Positions 6,984 through 14,238 of a stretch of DNA of 18,368 bases are shown piece by piece. The translations under genes were made by a program, and so were the position numbers. Position 1 is the stretch's first letter. Each line of letters begins with the position of its first letter. The notes beneath the pieces were generated by a model. That model worked only from the letters and a program-made list of their open reading frames with translations. It did no database searches and had not been told where the DNA came from. This stretch comes from Micromonosporaceae bacterium (GTDB lineage Bacteria > Actinomycetota > Actinomycetes > Mycobacteriales > Micromonosporaceae). Location: the NCBI GenBank assembly GCA_019689695.1, contig JADGHA010000021.1:1-18368 (forward strand), in the 5' to 3' direction.

Positions 6984-7334
6984 GTGCACGCCCATCACCA
7001 TGACCACCAGCTCGGCCCGTCGCCGGCCGCCAGCGTGATGCTCGACCTCGGACCGCAGACCGGCGTGCTCATCATCCACGCCACCGAGCGCGAGCACCTG
7101 CAGGAGATCGAGATCAGCGGCGGCACGGACACCGGCGCGAAGCGCACCCACGCCGCAGCCCGCGAGCGGGTCCTGCCCGACCGAGTGGTGGACGCGGCCG
7201 TCTATCCCGGCCTGACCGTCGGGCGGTACACGGTATGGCGGGACGCTGGAAGGCCGCACGGCGTGGCCACCGTGGTCGCCGGGTCCGTCACCGAGTACGT
7301 GTACGCACAGCGATCCTCCACCTCCCTAAGGTGA
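6984..7334 (+). CDS. Small conserved His-rich protein, function unknown
   Basis: A 116-residue protein beginning with a histidine-rich segment VHAHHHDHQLGPSP, followed by SVMLDLGPQTGVLIIHATEREHLQEIEIS, KRTHAAARERVLPD, VDAAVYPGLTVGRYTVWRD and VATVVAGSVTEY. I recognise a conserved actinobacterial family that databases often label hypothetical or, without good support, phospholipase; the beta-rich pattern with YPGLxxGxYTVW suggests a small beta-sandwich. The His-rich N-terminus could bind a metal. There is no signal peptide or membrane span. GTG 6984 is clear: GGAGG at 6973-6977 lies six bases ahead, one of the best ribosome binding sites in the window. It begins 33 bases after the DUF4331 remnant, which suggests that the two were once one operon. 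Confidence 0.8.
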   Translation: MHAHHHDHQLGPSPAASVMLDLGPQTGVLIIHATEREHLQEIEISGGTDTGAKRTHAAARERVLPDRVVDAAVYPGLTVGRYTVWRDAGRPHGVATVVAGSVTEYVYAQRSSTSLR

Positions 7335-7347
7335 CCGAGGAGGCGTC

Positions 7348-7380
7348 GGGCGAAGCGCCCTAGGTGTGCGCATTCCGCAC
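7348..7380 (+). terminator. Twin hairpins after the 6984 gene, possible terminator
   Basis: Two adjacent hairpins lie 14 bases past the stop codon: GGGCG-AAG-CGCCC (7348-7360) and GTGCG-CATTC-CGCAC (7366-7380). There is no T-run, as is common for actinobacterial terminators. Confidence 0.35.
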
Positions 7381-7435
7381 GAATAGCCGCCGAACGCATG
7401 GAACCTGCCGCTGGTCGATGCACCCTCACCCGGCA

Positions 7436-7481
7436 CCCGTCGCTGGTCTTAAGGTTTGCCCGTCGCTGGCCTTAAGGTGTG
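7436..7481 (+). repeat. Tandem 23-bp repeat containing CTTAAG, upstream of the molybdoenzyme gene
   Basis: Two head-to-tail copies (7436-7458 and 7459-7481) match at 21 of 23 positions. Each begins CCCGTCGCTGG and ends with CTTAAGG plus TTTG or GTG, so palindromic CTTAAG cores lie 23 bases apart, near two helical turns. The pair ends 23 bases before the ATG at 7505, in the promoter zone, which suggests a paired binding site for a regulator. The rest of the 170-base gap holds only the twin hairpins. Confidence 0.7.
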
Positions 7482-7504
7482 GATTGTCGGCAGTGGGAGT
7501 TGAC

Positions 7505-9733
7505 ATGAGCAGACGCCAGCGGCTCGTCGACCGACGGCACTGGGCGAGCCTGAAACCGTTCGGTATCGGCGAGGGCCGGCCGAACAACTACCTGGAGATC
7601 GTCAAGGCGGTCCGGGAGAACCGCGACCGGCTCGGGTACGCGTGGCGGATCCTCAGGAACGGCACGTGTGACGGTTGTGCCCTGGGCACCAAGGGCATGC
7701 GTGACTGGACCATCGATGAAATCCACCTGTGCAACATCCGGCTGCGCCTGCTGCGGCTGAACACCATGCCCGCCATGGACGCGGGGGTGCTGGCCGACGT
7801 CGGCGCGCTCTCCGGCCGGTCCAGCGCTCAGCTGCGCGACCTCGGCCGGCTGCCGCAGCCGATGGTGCGGCGGGCCGGCGAGCCGGGCTTCACGCCGACC
7901 GACTGGGACACCGCGCTCGACCTGGTCGCCGGGCGGCTGGCGCAGACCGACCCGCACCGCTTCGGTGTGTACCTGACCAGCCGCGGCGTGCCCAACGAGA
8001 ACTACTTCGCCGCGCAGAAGGCGGTCCGTGCCCTGGGCAGCAACTCGATCGACAACGCCGCCCGGATCTGCCACTCGCCGAGCACGTTCGGCCTCAAGGC
8101 CGCGCTCGGGGTGGCCGCCACCACCTGCTCGTACTCGGACTGGATCGGCACCGACCTGATCGTGTTCATCGGCTCCAACGTGGCCAACAACCAGCCGGTG
8201 GCGATGAAGTACCTCTACCACGCCAAGAAGGCCGGCACGAAGGTCGCCTGTGTCAACGCCTACCGGGAACCGGGCATGGCGCGCTACTGGGTGCCGTCCA
8301 ATGTGGAGAGCGCGGTCTTCGGCACCCGGGTGACCGACCGGTTCTTCGACATCAACGTCGGCGGCGACATCGGCTTCCTCAACGGCGTGCTCAAGCACAT
8401 GGTGGAGCGCGACTGGGTGGACCGGTCCTTCATCGCCGAGCACACCACCGGCTTCGACGCGCTGGCGGACGCCCTGCGCGGGCAGTCCTGGGACGAGCTG
8501 GAGGCGGTGGCCGGCACCAGCCGGCAGGAGATGCTGGCACTGGCCGAGATGCTGCACCAGGCGAAGACCGCGGTGCTGGTCTGGAGCATGGGCGTCACCC
8601 AGCACGAGTTCGGCGAGGACAACGTGCGGGCCATCATCAACCTGGGCCTGGCCAAGGGGTTCGTCGGCCGGGACAAGTGCGGGCTGATGCCGATCCGCGG
8701 TCACTCCGGCGTGCAGGGCGGCGCCGAGATGGGCGCCTACTCCACGGTGCTGCCCGGCGGCGGCCCGATCGACGAGGCCGGCGCGGCCCGGTTCAGCCAG
8801 TTGTGGGGGTTCCCGGTGCCCTCGTGGACCGGGCTGACCGCGGCGGAGATGATCGACGCCGGGCACGCCGGCGCGCTCGACGTGCTGATCAGCTCGGGCG
8901 GCAACTTTCTGGAGGTGCTGCCGGATCCGGCGTACTGCCGGGAGGCGCTGGCCCGGATCCCGCTGCGGGTGCACATCGACATCTGCCTGTCGTCGCAGAT
9001 GCTCGTCGACCCGGCGGAGACCGTGGTGCTGCTGCCGGCGCAGACCCGGTACGAGATGGCGGGCGGGGTCACCGAGACCTCGACCGAGCGGCGGATCATC
9101 TTCAGCCCGGAGGTGCCGGGTCCGCGCGTACCGCAGGCGTGGCCGGAGTACCGCATCTTCGGTGAGCTGGCCGCCCGGGCCCGGCCGGAACTGGCCGACA
9201 AGGTGCGCTACGCCGGGACCGCGGAGATCCGCGCGGACATCGCCCGCGCCGTCCCGGCGTACCAGGGAATCGAGAAACTGAGCAAGTTCGGCGACTCGGT
9301 GCAGTACGGCGGGCCGCACCTGTGCGCCGGGTGGACGTTCCCCACGCCCGACGGCCGGGCCCACTTCTCGGTGGTGGTACCGCCACGGACGCAGCGTCCA
9401 GATGGGACTTTCGTGGTCGCCACCCGCCGGGGCAAGCAGTTCAACAGCATGGTGCACGAGCGGTCGGACCCGCTCACCGGCGCGGTGCGCGAGGCCGTCC
9501 TGATGAACCCGGCAGACGCCGACCGGCTCGGCCTCGCCGACGGCGACCCGGTCACCCTGACCAGCGCGACCGGGAAGTTCCGCGGCCGGGTGCTGCGGGC
9601 GCCGATCACGCCGGGCAACCTGCAGGTGCACTGGCCCGAGGGCCAGGTCCTGATCGACCGGACCCGCCGCTCGCCGCAGGCCGTGATGCCGGACTACAAC
9701 GCGGTCGTGACCATCGAGGCGGAGACGACGTGA
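7505..9733 (+). CDS. FdhF/YdeP-family molybdopterin oxidoreductase
   Basis: A 742-residue cytoplasmic enzyme of the molybdopterin oxidoreductase superfamily, closest in style to the YdeP/formate-dehydrogenase-like subgroup. An N-terminal region carries CDGCALG (Cys55, Cys58) and a further Cys76, fewer cysteines than a canonical [4Fe-4S] site. The catalytic domains contain ARICHSPS, where Cys189 occupies the position of the selenocysteine of E. coli FdhF, then IVFIGSNVANNQPVAMKYL, and MPIRGHSGVQGGAEMG. The C-terminal molybdopterin-dinucleotide-binding domain spans about 630-742 (FVVATRRGKQFNSMVHERSD, VLMNPADADRLGLADGDPVTL). No Tat signal is present. ATG 7505 is chosen because GGGAG lies five bases ahead and the family N-terminus follows. 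The true substrate is unknown; some relatives are linked to acid resistance or formate metabolism. A tandem repeat precedes it, and no FdhD or electron-transfer subunit is adjacent. Confidence 0.92.
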   Translation: MSRRQRLVDRRHWASLKPFGIGEGRPNNYLEIVKAVRENRDRLGYAWRILRNGTCDGCALGTKGMRDWTIDEIHLCNIRLRLLRLNTMPAMDAGVLADVGALSGRSSAQLRDLGRLPQPMVRRAGEPGFTPTDWDTALDLVAGRLAQTDPHRFGVYLTSRGVPNENYFAAQKAVRALGSNSIDNAARICHSPSTFGLKAALGVAATTCSYSDWIGTDLIVFIGSNVANNQPVAMKYLYHAKKAGTKVACVNAYREPGMARYWVPSNVESAVFGTRVTDRFFDINVGGDIGFLNGVLKHMVERDWVDRSFIAEHTTGFDALADALRGQSWDELEAVAGTSRQEMLALAEMLHQAKTAVLVWSMGVTQHEFGEDNVRAIINLGLAKGFVGRDKCGLMPIRGHSGVQGGAEMGAYSTVLPGGGPIDEAGAARFSQLWGFPVPSWTGLTAAEMIDAGHAGALDVLISSGGNFLEVLPDPAYCREALARIPLRVHIDICLSSQMLVDPAETVVLLPAQTRYEMAGGVTETSTERRIIFSPEVPGPRVPQAWPEYRIFGELAARARPELADKVRYAGTAEIRADIARAVPAYQGIEKLSKFGDSVQYGGPHLCAGWTFPTPDGRAHFSVVVPPRTQRPDGTFVVATRRGKQFNSMVHERSDPLTGAVREAVLMNPADADRLGLADGDPVTLTSATGKFRGRVLRAPITPGNLQVHWPEGQVLIDRTRRSPQAVMPDYNAVVTIEAETT

Positions 9734-9834
9734 TGCGGACCAGCCGGTGGCGGCTCGCGGCCGCTGGCGCGCCGCTCCAGCTCGCGCCCGGTGGCCGGAG
9801 GCGCGGCAAGCCACCTGAGCCCCAGGCCACCTGA
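9733..9834 (+). CDS. Doubtful 33-residue ORF overlapping the oxidoreductase stop
   Basis: The ATG shares its A with the TGA of the molybdoenzyme gene (TGATG), an arrangement used for translational coupling. The product is 33 residues, Arg/Ala/Pro-rich (starts MRTSRWRLAAAG), with no recognised domain, no membrane segment and no signal peptide. Its 3' end consists of a 16-bp tandem repeat. It may be chance, or the remnant of a longer gene once coupled to the enzyme. I report it because of the overlap only. Confidence 0.2.
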   Translation: MRTSRWRLAAAGAPLQLAPGGRRRGKPPEPQAT

Positions 9835-9843
9835 GCCTCAGGC
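9812..9843. repeat. 16-bp tandem duplication across a convergent gene junction
   Basis: CACCTGAGCC-C/T-CAGGC is present twice (9812-9827 and 9828-9843), differing at one base. The second copy holds the perfect inverted repeat CCTGAG-C-CTCAGG (9830-9842), and the first copy a 5-of-6 version. It covers the stop of the micro-ORF and of the permease gene on the other strand. It may act as a bidirectional terminator; no T-run is seen. Confidence 0.6.
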
Positions 9844-11805
9844 TACGTGCACGACCGGCCGGCGGGGCACGTCCGGTTCGACCCGGCGCAGCACCTCACG
9901 GGTGATGGGCGCTATCTCGCCGACCCCGAAGATGAGGTACTTGAGCCCGTTGATGATCGGGTTCCCCTCGGTCCAGTTGAAGTAGACGTGCGGCCGCTTG
10001 CCCGTCCGGTCGCGGATGTGCAGCAGCATCGCGGCGATGCTGTTGGCTACCGTGGGACTACGCACCTTCAGGATGCGGTAGCCGAACCGCCGCTCGCCGA
10101 CCGCCGCCAGCCTGGCCGAGAACTCCGAGGTGTCGTCGAGGGTCACCTCGAGGAACAACACCGGGGTCTCCGGCGCGAGGTGGTGCACCTCGCGCAGGCT
10201 CGCCTCCTTCTCGCGGTACTCGTGCTCGTCGCGCAGGTCCGGCTCGTTCGGCAGGATGTGCACCTGGCCGTCGGTGGTCGCCTCGGCCAGCAGCTGCCGG
10301 GCCAGTGGGTCGAGCCGCACCTCGGTCGCGCGTAGCTCGAGCGATCGGTGGATCCGGGAGAGCAGCGACGCGGCGACGATGCCGACGATGAAGAAGGCGC
10401 CGATCTGCGCGCCTTCCGGGCGTTCGATGATGTTCGCGATCGTGGTGTAGCCGACCGCCCCGGTAATGATGGCGAACGCCCAGGTGCCGCGGCGGGAACC
10501 GGCGCGCCGCACGGCCAAGGTCACCGCGAACGCGGCGGAGAGGATGAGCACCAGCACGCCCGTGGCGTAGGCCCCGCCCTGGGCGTCCACATCGGCATCG
10601 AAGAGGATGGTGACCAGGAACGCGATCGCGGTGAAGACCAGCACCAGCGGCCGGATCGCCCGGGCCCACTCCGGCGCCATCCCGTAGCGCGGCAGGTACC
10701 GGGGCACCACGTTGAGCAACCCGGCCATGGCCGAGGCGCCGGCGAACCACAGGATCAGGATGGTGCTGATGTCGTAGCCGGTGCCGAATACCTCGCCGAG
10801 GTACTTGTGGGCCAGGTACGCCAGGGCCCGCCCGTTGGCCCGGCCACCCGGCTGGAAGTCCTGCTCGGGAATGAGCACGGCGGTGCTGAAACTGCTGGTG
10901 AGGAGAAAGATGCTCATGATCACCGCGGCGGTGGTGAGCAGCCGGTGCGTACCGCGGATGCGCCCGGCCGGCCGTTGCGGCAGGTCGTCGGGACCGCCGG
11001 TGATCTGTGGCATCACCAGCACCCCGGTCTCGAAGCCGGACAGCCCGAGCGCGAGCTTGGGGAAGACCAGCACCGCGACCGCCACCGCGGCCAGCGGGCT
11101 GGTGTGCTCGGTGGTCAGCACGCGCCACCAGTCCTCGACGGCGGTCGGCCGGGTGAACACGTGCCAGAGGGACACGGTCAGCACCACCACGTTCACTGCG
11201 AGGTACACCGCCACCAGCACGACCGCTATGCCGATGGCCTCGGTGAAGCCGCGCAGGAACACCGCGCCGAGCAGCCCGAGCAGCACCAGGGTGACCAGCA
11301 GCTGGCGGCCGTCGAGCGCGTCCGGTGTGTACGGGTTCTGCAGCAGGTGCGTGCTGGCGTCCGCCGAGGACAGCGTTATCGTGATCATGAAGTCCGTGGC
11401 CACGAACCCGAGCAGGGCCAGCACCAGCAGCTTCCCCGCCCACCAGGAGAGCAGCCGTTCCAGCATGGCGATCGATCCCTCGCCGTGTGGGCTCTCCACC
11501 GCGACCCGGCGGTAGACCGGCAGCGCTCCGGCGAGCGTGACCAGCACGAGTACCAGCGTGGCGATGGGTGACAGCGCGCCGGCGGCGAGCGCGGCGATGC
11601 CCGGTTGGTAGCCGAGCGTGGAGAAGTAGTCCACACCGGTCAGGCACATCACGTTGTGCCAGCGGTGGGTGCGCTGCGCCTGCGGCCGCCCGTGCGGGCC
11701 GGGGGCGTGGTTGGCCTGCTCGGCGAGACCGCTCAGCAGCCAGGTGCGTAGCCGGCGTACGGACACAGCATTCCCCGCCGCTGCCATTCCGAACCCCCGT
11801 GCCAT
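9838..11805 (-). CDS. APC-superfamily permease with cytosolic C-terminal domain
   Basis: A 655-residue integral membrane transporter. A hydrophilic N-terminus of about 50 residues precedes roughly 12 membrane segments (about 55-485). The first, after CLTGVDYFSTLGYQPGIA, has the unwound helix signature of APC-fold transporters; SPHGEGSIAMLERLLSWWAGK and LVFPKLALGLSGFETGVLV are further typical regions. About 490-655 form a soluble domain without membrane segments (for instance TPVLFLEVTLDDTSEF and YFNWTEGNPIINGLKYLIFG). Databases usually name such proteins amino acid transporters; KimA- or Kup-like potassium uptake is an alternative that the sequence alone cannot settle. The ATG at 11805 has no Shine-Dalgarno sequence; an alternative ATG lies at 11787. 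The gene converges with the molybdoenzyme unit and diverges from the 11872 gene across 66 bases. Confidence 0.9.
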   Translation of the reverse strand: MARGFGMAAAGNAVSVRRLRTWLLSGLAEQANHAPGPHGRPQAQRTHRWHNVMCLTGVDYFSTLGYQPGIAALAAGALSPIATLVLVLVTLAGALPVYRRVAVESPHGEGSIAMLERLLSWWAGKLLVLALLGFVATDFMITITLSSADASTHLLQNPYTPDALDGRQLLVTLVLLGLLGAVFLRGFTEAIGIAVVLVAVYLAVNVVVLTVSLWHVFTRPTAVEDWWRVLTTEHTSPLAAVAVAVLVFPKLALGLSGFETGVLVMPQITGGPDDLPQRPAGRIRGTHRLLTTAAVIMSIFLLTSSFSTAVLIPEQDFQPGGRANGRALAYLAHKYLGEVFGTGYDISTILILWFAGASAMAGLLNVVPRYLPRYGMAPEWARAIRPLVLVFTAIAFLVTILFDADVDAQGGAYATGVLVLILSAAFAVTLAVRRAGSRRGTWAFAIITGAVGYTTIANIIERPEGAQIGAFFIVGIVAASLLSRIHRSLELRATEVRLDPLARQLLAEATTDGQVHILPNEPDLRDEHEYREKEASLREVHHLAPETPVLFLEVTLDDTSEFSARLAAVGERRFGYRILKVRSPTVANSIAAMLLHIRDRTGKRPHVYFNWTEGNPIINGLKYLIFGVGEIAPITREVLRRVEPDVPRRPVVHVA

Positions 11806-11859
11806 GGCGATCTAGGGACGATGCTATGCGCGTAAAAGCCGCTGCGAGCGGGACTGAGC

Positions 11860-11865
11860 CATAAT
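11860..11865 (+). promoter_or_regulatory. -10 element CATAAT of the 11872 gene
   Basis: CATAAT matches five of six bases of the TATAAT consensus and ends six bases before the GTG at 11872, so transcription should start at the start codon. No -35 match is seen at 17-18 bases. Confidence 0.55.
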
Positions 11866-11871
11866 CAGCCG

Positions 11872-12135
11872 GTGACCAAGTGGGAGTACGCGCGCCTGGA
11901 GTACCGTGCGGCCGGTACCCTCGGCGCCGACCGGTACATGGACTGGGAGGCGTCCTTCCACCATGCTGGCGGTGTGCTGCGGTGGGGGACCGACGAGCGC
12001 TTCGACGACCTGCGCCACCTCAACCGGGCCGGCGCGGCCGGTTGGGAGGCGTACCACCGGGGGGTGCGGTGGTACAACGACGAGCCGCACCGGCTCTTCG
12101 CCGTGACCTACTCGCTGAAGCGGCCGGTGTCCTGA
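11872..12135 (+). CDS. Small DUF4177-like protein
   Basis: An 87-residue soluble protein. It starts MTKWEYARLEYRAAG and continues LNRAGAAGWEAYHR (about 50-63), then LFAVTYSLKRPVS at the end. The pattern of WEY near the N-terminus, LNxxGxxGWE in the middle and a terminal YxLKRP strand is that of DUF4177, small beta-alpha proteins of unknown function. A 20-residue insertion with several aromatic residues lies between. The GTG start has no Shine-Dalgarno sequence but a strong -10 element six bases upstream, so it is probably leaderless. It stands alone between a divergent permease and a convergent MDR gene. Confidence 0.75.
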   Translation: MTKWEYARLEYRAAGTLGADRYMDWEASFHHAGGVLRWGTDERFDDLRHLNRAGAAGWEAYHRGVRWYNDEPHRLFAVTYSLKRPVS

Positions 12136-12137
12136 GC

Positions 12138-12150
12138 CGCCGTCACGGCG
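12138..12150. terminator. Short palindrome at a convergent junction, possible bidirectional terminator
   Basis: CGCCGT-C-ACGGCG is a perfect 13-base palindrome between the stop of the DUF4177-like gene (12135) and just inside the stop of the opposing MDR gene (12143). The stem is short and no T-run follows, so termination is only a suggestion. Confidence 0.25.
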
Positions 12151-13225
12151 TCACGGTCACCAATGGTGCTCCGGGCCGCGCGGCGTGGTCCATCGCGGCC
12201 GGGAGGTCCGCCAGCGGGTAGCAGGCGATGTCGATCCGTTCCAGGTCCAGGTGGGCGCAGGCGGCCAGCCGCATGAGCCCGGCCGGGGCGGCCGGCGGGT
12301 ACATGGCGCTGCCGATGATCTCCTGCCGGCCCGCGGTCAGCTGCGCGTAGTCGACCGGCAGCGGCACATCCATGCCGCCCATCAGGACCAGCCGCCCGCC
12401 GCGGCCCAGCGCGCCGAGCGCGGCCAGCGTGGCGGCCGGCATGTCGGCGCCGTCGGCCAGGTCCAGGGCGCAGTCCGCGCCGCCCGCGCCGCTGGCGTTG
12501 TCCTCCCAAACCGCCCGGCGCAGCGCTTGCGCGTCCACCCCGGCGTCGCCGGTGTACTGGACGGTCGTGACGCAGCTGAGCATCTGCAGCCGCTCCAGTG
12601 CGTCCTGGTCGTGCCCGGCGGCCACCACCCGGGCGGCGCCCATCGCCAGGGCGACGTTGACCGCGGCGGCACCGTACCCGCCGTCGGCCCCGTTCACGAC
12701 GACCGTGTCGCCGGCCGCAAGGCGCCCGCGCAGCAGGCCGCCGTACGGCACGAGGCAGCGGTTGAGGACGGCCAGCCGTGCCCCCGGCACCGCCTGCAGG
12801 GCCGCCGGTATCGGGACGGCGCTCGCCGCCGGTACCATCGCCAGCTCCGCCAGCGTGCCTTCCGGCCAGTCGTTGAGCAGCGCGTCGGCCGCCGGTCGCG
12901 CGGTCATGCACAGCAGGGCCTCGGCGGGCTCGGGGACGTGCTCCGCAGCGGTCACGTACCCGGTCAGCAGCACCCGCTGGCCCGGGGACAGCCCGTACAC
13001 GCCGGTGCCCACCTGCTCGATGACGCCCACGCCGTGTGTGCCCGGCGTGAAGGTGCCCCGCGGCGCGTGGTAGGACGGCAGCTGCCCGGAGACGAACGCC
13101 CGGAGGTGACCGGGGAGCGAGGCGGCCTCCATCCGTACCAGCACGCCGCCTGGTCGGATCGGCGGCGGGGGTGTGTCCACCCACTCGAACGAACCATCGG
13201 ACAGGCTCAACCGCCACGCCTTCAC
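12143..13225 (-). CDS. Zinc-binding-alcohol-dehydrogenase-like MDR oxidoreductase
   Basis: A 360-residue medium-chain dehydrogenase/reductase protein. It begins VKAWRLSLSDGSFEWVD, has the GroES-like domain with the FTPGTHGVGVIEQVG turn (about 70-84) and a nucleotide-binding region VVVNGADGGYGAAAVNVA, where ADGGYG takes the place of AxxGxxG. A C-terminal lid follows. The classical catalytic Cys/His/Glu zinc ligands are not evident, despite the family name normally given to such proteins. Its substrate is unknown. Starts at TTG 13258 and GTG 13243 are also open; GTG 13225 fits the family N-terminus and leaves a 50-base divergent promoter region, although no ribosome binding site is strong. It is divergent from a second MDR gene at 13276. 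Confidence 0.85.
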   Translation of the reverse strand: MKAWRLSLSDGSFEWVDTPPPPIRPGGVLVRMEAASLPGHLRAFVSGQLPSYHAPRGTFTPGTHGVGVIEQVGTGVYGLSPGQRVLLTGYVTAAEHVPEPAEALLCMTARPAADALLNDWPEGTLAELAMVPAASAVPIPAALQAVPGARLAVLNRCLVPYGGLLRGRLAAGDTVVVNGADGGYGAAAVNVALAMGAARVVAAGHDQDALERLQMLSCVTTVQYTGDAGVDAQALRRAVWEDNASGAGGADCALDLADGADMPAATLAALGALGRGGRLVLMGGMDVPLPVDYAQLTAGRQEIIGSAMYPPAAPAGLMRLAACAHLDLERIDIACYPLADLPAAMDHAARPGAPLVTVTP

Positions 13226-13263
13226 CGCCGGATCCGTGTCCACACCGTGCCCGCCCAAACGCC

Positions 13264-13269
13264 TAGACT
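13264..13269 (+). promoter_or_regulatory. -10 element TAGACT of the 13276 gene
   Basis: TAGACT matches TANNNT and ends six bases before the GTG at 13276, which fits a leaderless transcript. A weak TCCACA lies 19 bases upstream. The element would overlap the opposite gene's N-terminal region only if that gene used its most upstream start. Confidence 0.5.
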
Positions 13270-13275
13270 CCAGGC

Positions 13276-14238
13276 GTGGAAGCCATCCGCGTACAACAGC
13301 ACGGCGGGCCGGACGTACTGGTGATGTCGCAGGTCGACACGCCGCAGCCCGGACCTGGTCAGGTACTGGTCCAGCTCGCCGCGGCCGGAGTCAACTTCGT
13401 CGACACGTACTTCCGCACCGGCCTGTACCCGCGGCCGGTGCCCTACACGCCTGGTGGCGAGGGCGCCGGGACGGTCATCGCGGTCGGCGACGGCGTGAGC
13501 ACCCCTCAGGTGGGTGACCGGGTCGCGTCGACCGAGTTCGATGGATCGTACGCCCGGTTCGCCCTCGCCGCGGCCGACCGGGTGGTGGCGGTGCCCGACG
13601 GCGTCAGCGACGAGCAGGCCGCCGCCGTCCTGCTGCAGGGTATGACCGCGCACTACCTGCTACATGACAGCTATCCGGTGCGGCCGGGTGACACCGTGCT
13701 GGTGCACGCCGCGGCGGGCGGGATGGGGCTGCTGCTCACCCAGCTCGCCGCCAAGCTCGGCGCCCGGGTGATCGGCACCGCCTCCACGCCGGAGAAGCGG
13801 GAGCTGGCGCGGCAGGCCGGCGCGGCCGAGGTCATCGGGTACGACGACGTGCCCGGCCGGGTGCGCGAGCTCACCGGTGGCGAAGGCGTGCCTGCCGTGT
13901 ATGACGGCGTGGGCCGGGACACCTTCGACGCCAGCCTGGCCAGCCTGCGTCCACACGGGACTCTCGTGCTGTACGGGTACGCCAGCGGGCCGGTTCCGCC
14001 GTTCGACCTGAACCGGTTGCAGCTGGGCGGCTCGCTCTACGTGACCCGGCCGACGTTGGCGCATTTCGTCGCGTCCCGCGAAGAGCTGGCCCGGCGGGCC
14101 GGCGACGTGTTCGGCTGGGTGGCCGACGGCACCCTGTCGGTGGCGATCGGCGGCCGGTACCCGCTCGCCGAGGCCCGCCGCGCCCACGAGGACCTGCAGG
14201 CGCGGCGCACCACCGGCAAACTGCTACTGGTCCCGTAG
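13276..14238 (+). CDS. qor: NADPH:quinone oxidoreductase (Qor type)
   Basis: A 320-residue cytoplasmic MDR enzyme, the closest in the window to E. coli Qor. It begins MEAIRVQQHGGPDVLVMSQV, then AAAGVNFVDTYFRTGLYPRP (about 36-55), PGGEGAGTVIAVG, the LLQGMTAHYLL segment, and the NADPH-binding VHAAAGGMGLLLTQLA (about 145-160). GTASTPEKRELARQAGA and YDGVGRDTFDASLASLRPHG follow. Zinc ligands are absent, as in true Qor. It reduces quinones with NADPH. The GTG start is supported by TAGACT six bases upstream; no Shine-Dalgarno sequence is present. It is divergent from another MDR gene and ends by overlapping the ABC permease remnant on the opposite strand by 15 bases. Unlike the enzyme at 1953, no SoxR box precedes it. 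Confidence 0.92.
   Translation: MEAIRVQQHGGPDVLVMSQVDTPQPGPGQVLVQLAAAGVNFVDTYFRTGLYPRPVPYTPGGEGAGTVIAVGDGVSTPQVGDRVASTEFDGSYARFALAAADRVVAVPDGVSDEQAAAVLLQGMTAHYLLHDSYPVRPGDTVLVHAAAGGMGLLLTQLAAKLGARVIGTASTPEKRELARQAGAAEVIGYDDVPGRVRELTGGEGVPAVYDGVGRDTFDASLASLRPHGTLVLYGYASGPVPPFDLNRLQLGGSLYVTRPTLAHFVASREELARRAGDVFGWVADGTLSVAIGGRYPLAEARRAHEDLQARRTTGKLLLVP

Noticed and set aside
7472..9814. 780-codon minus-strand frame opposite the molybdoenzyme
   Set aside because: It mirrors the well-supported oxidoreductase gene and its His/Arg/Gly/Pro-rich product has no recognisable domain.
10348..11571. 407-codon plus-strand frame opposite the APC permease
   Set aside because: The product is a low-complexity Gly/Gln/His/Arg/Asp sequence, typical of the reverse complement of a membrane protein gene in GC-rich DNA.
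13226..13275. Possible SoxR-like operator before the Qor-type gene
   Set aside because: No CCTCAA/TTGAGG half-sites are present; only a -10-like hexamer is visible.
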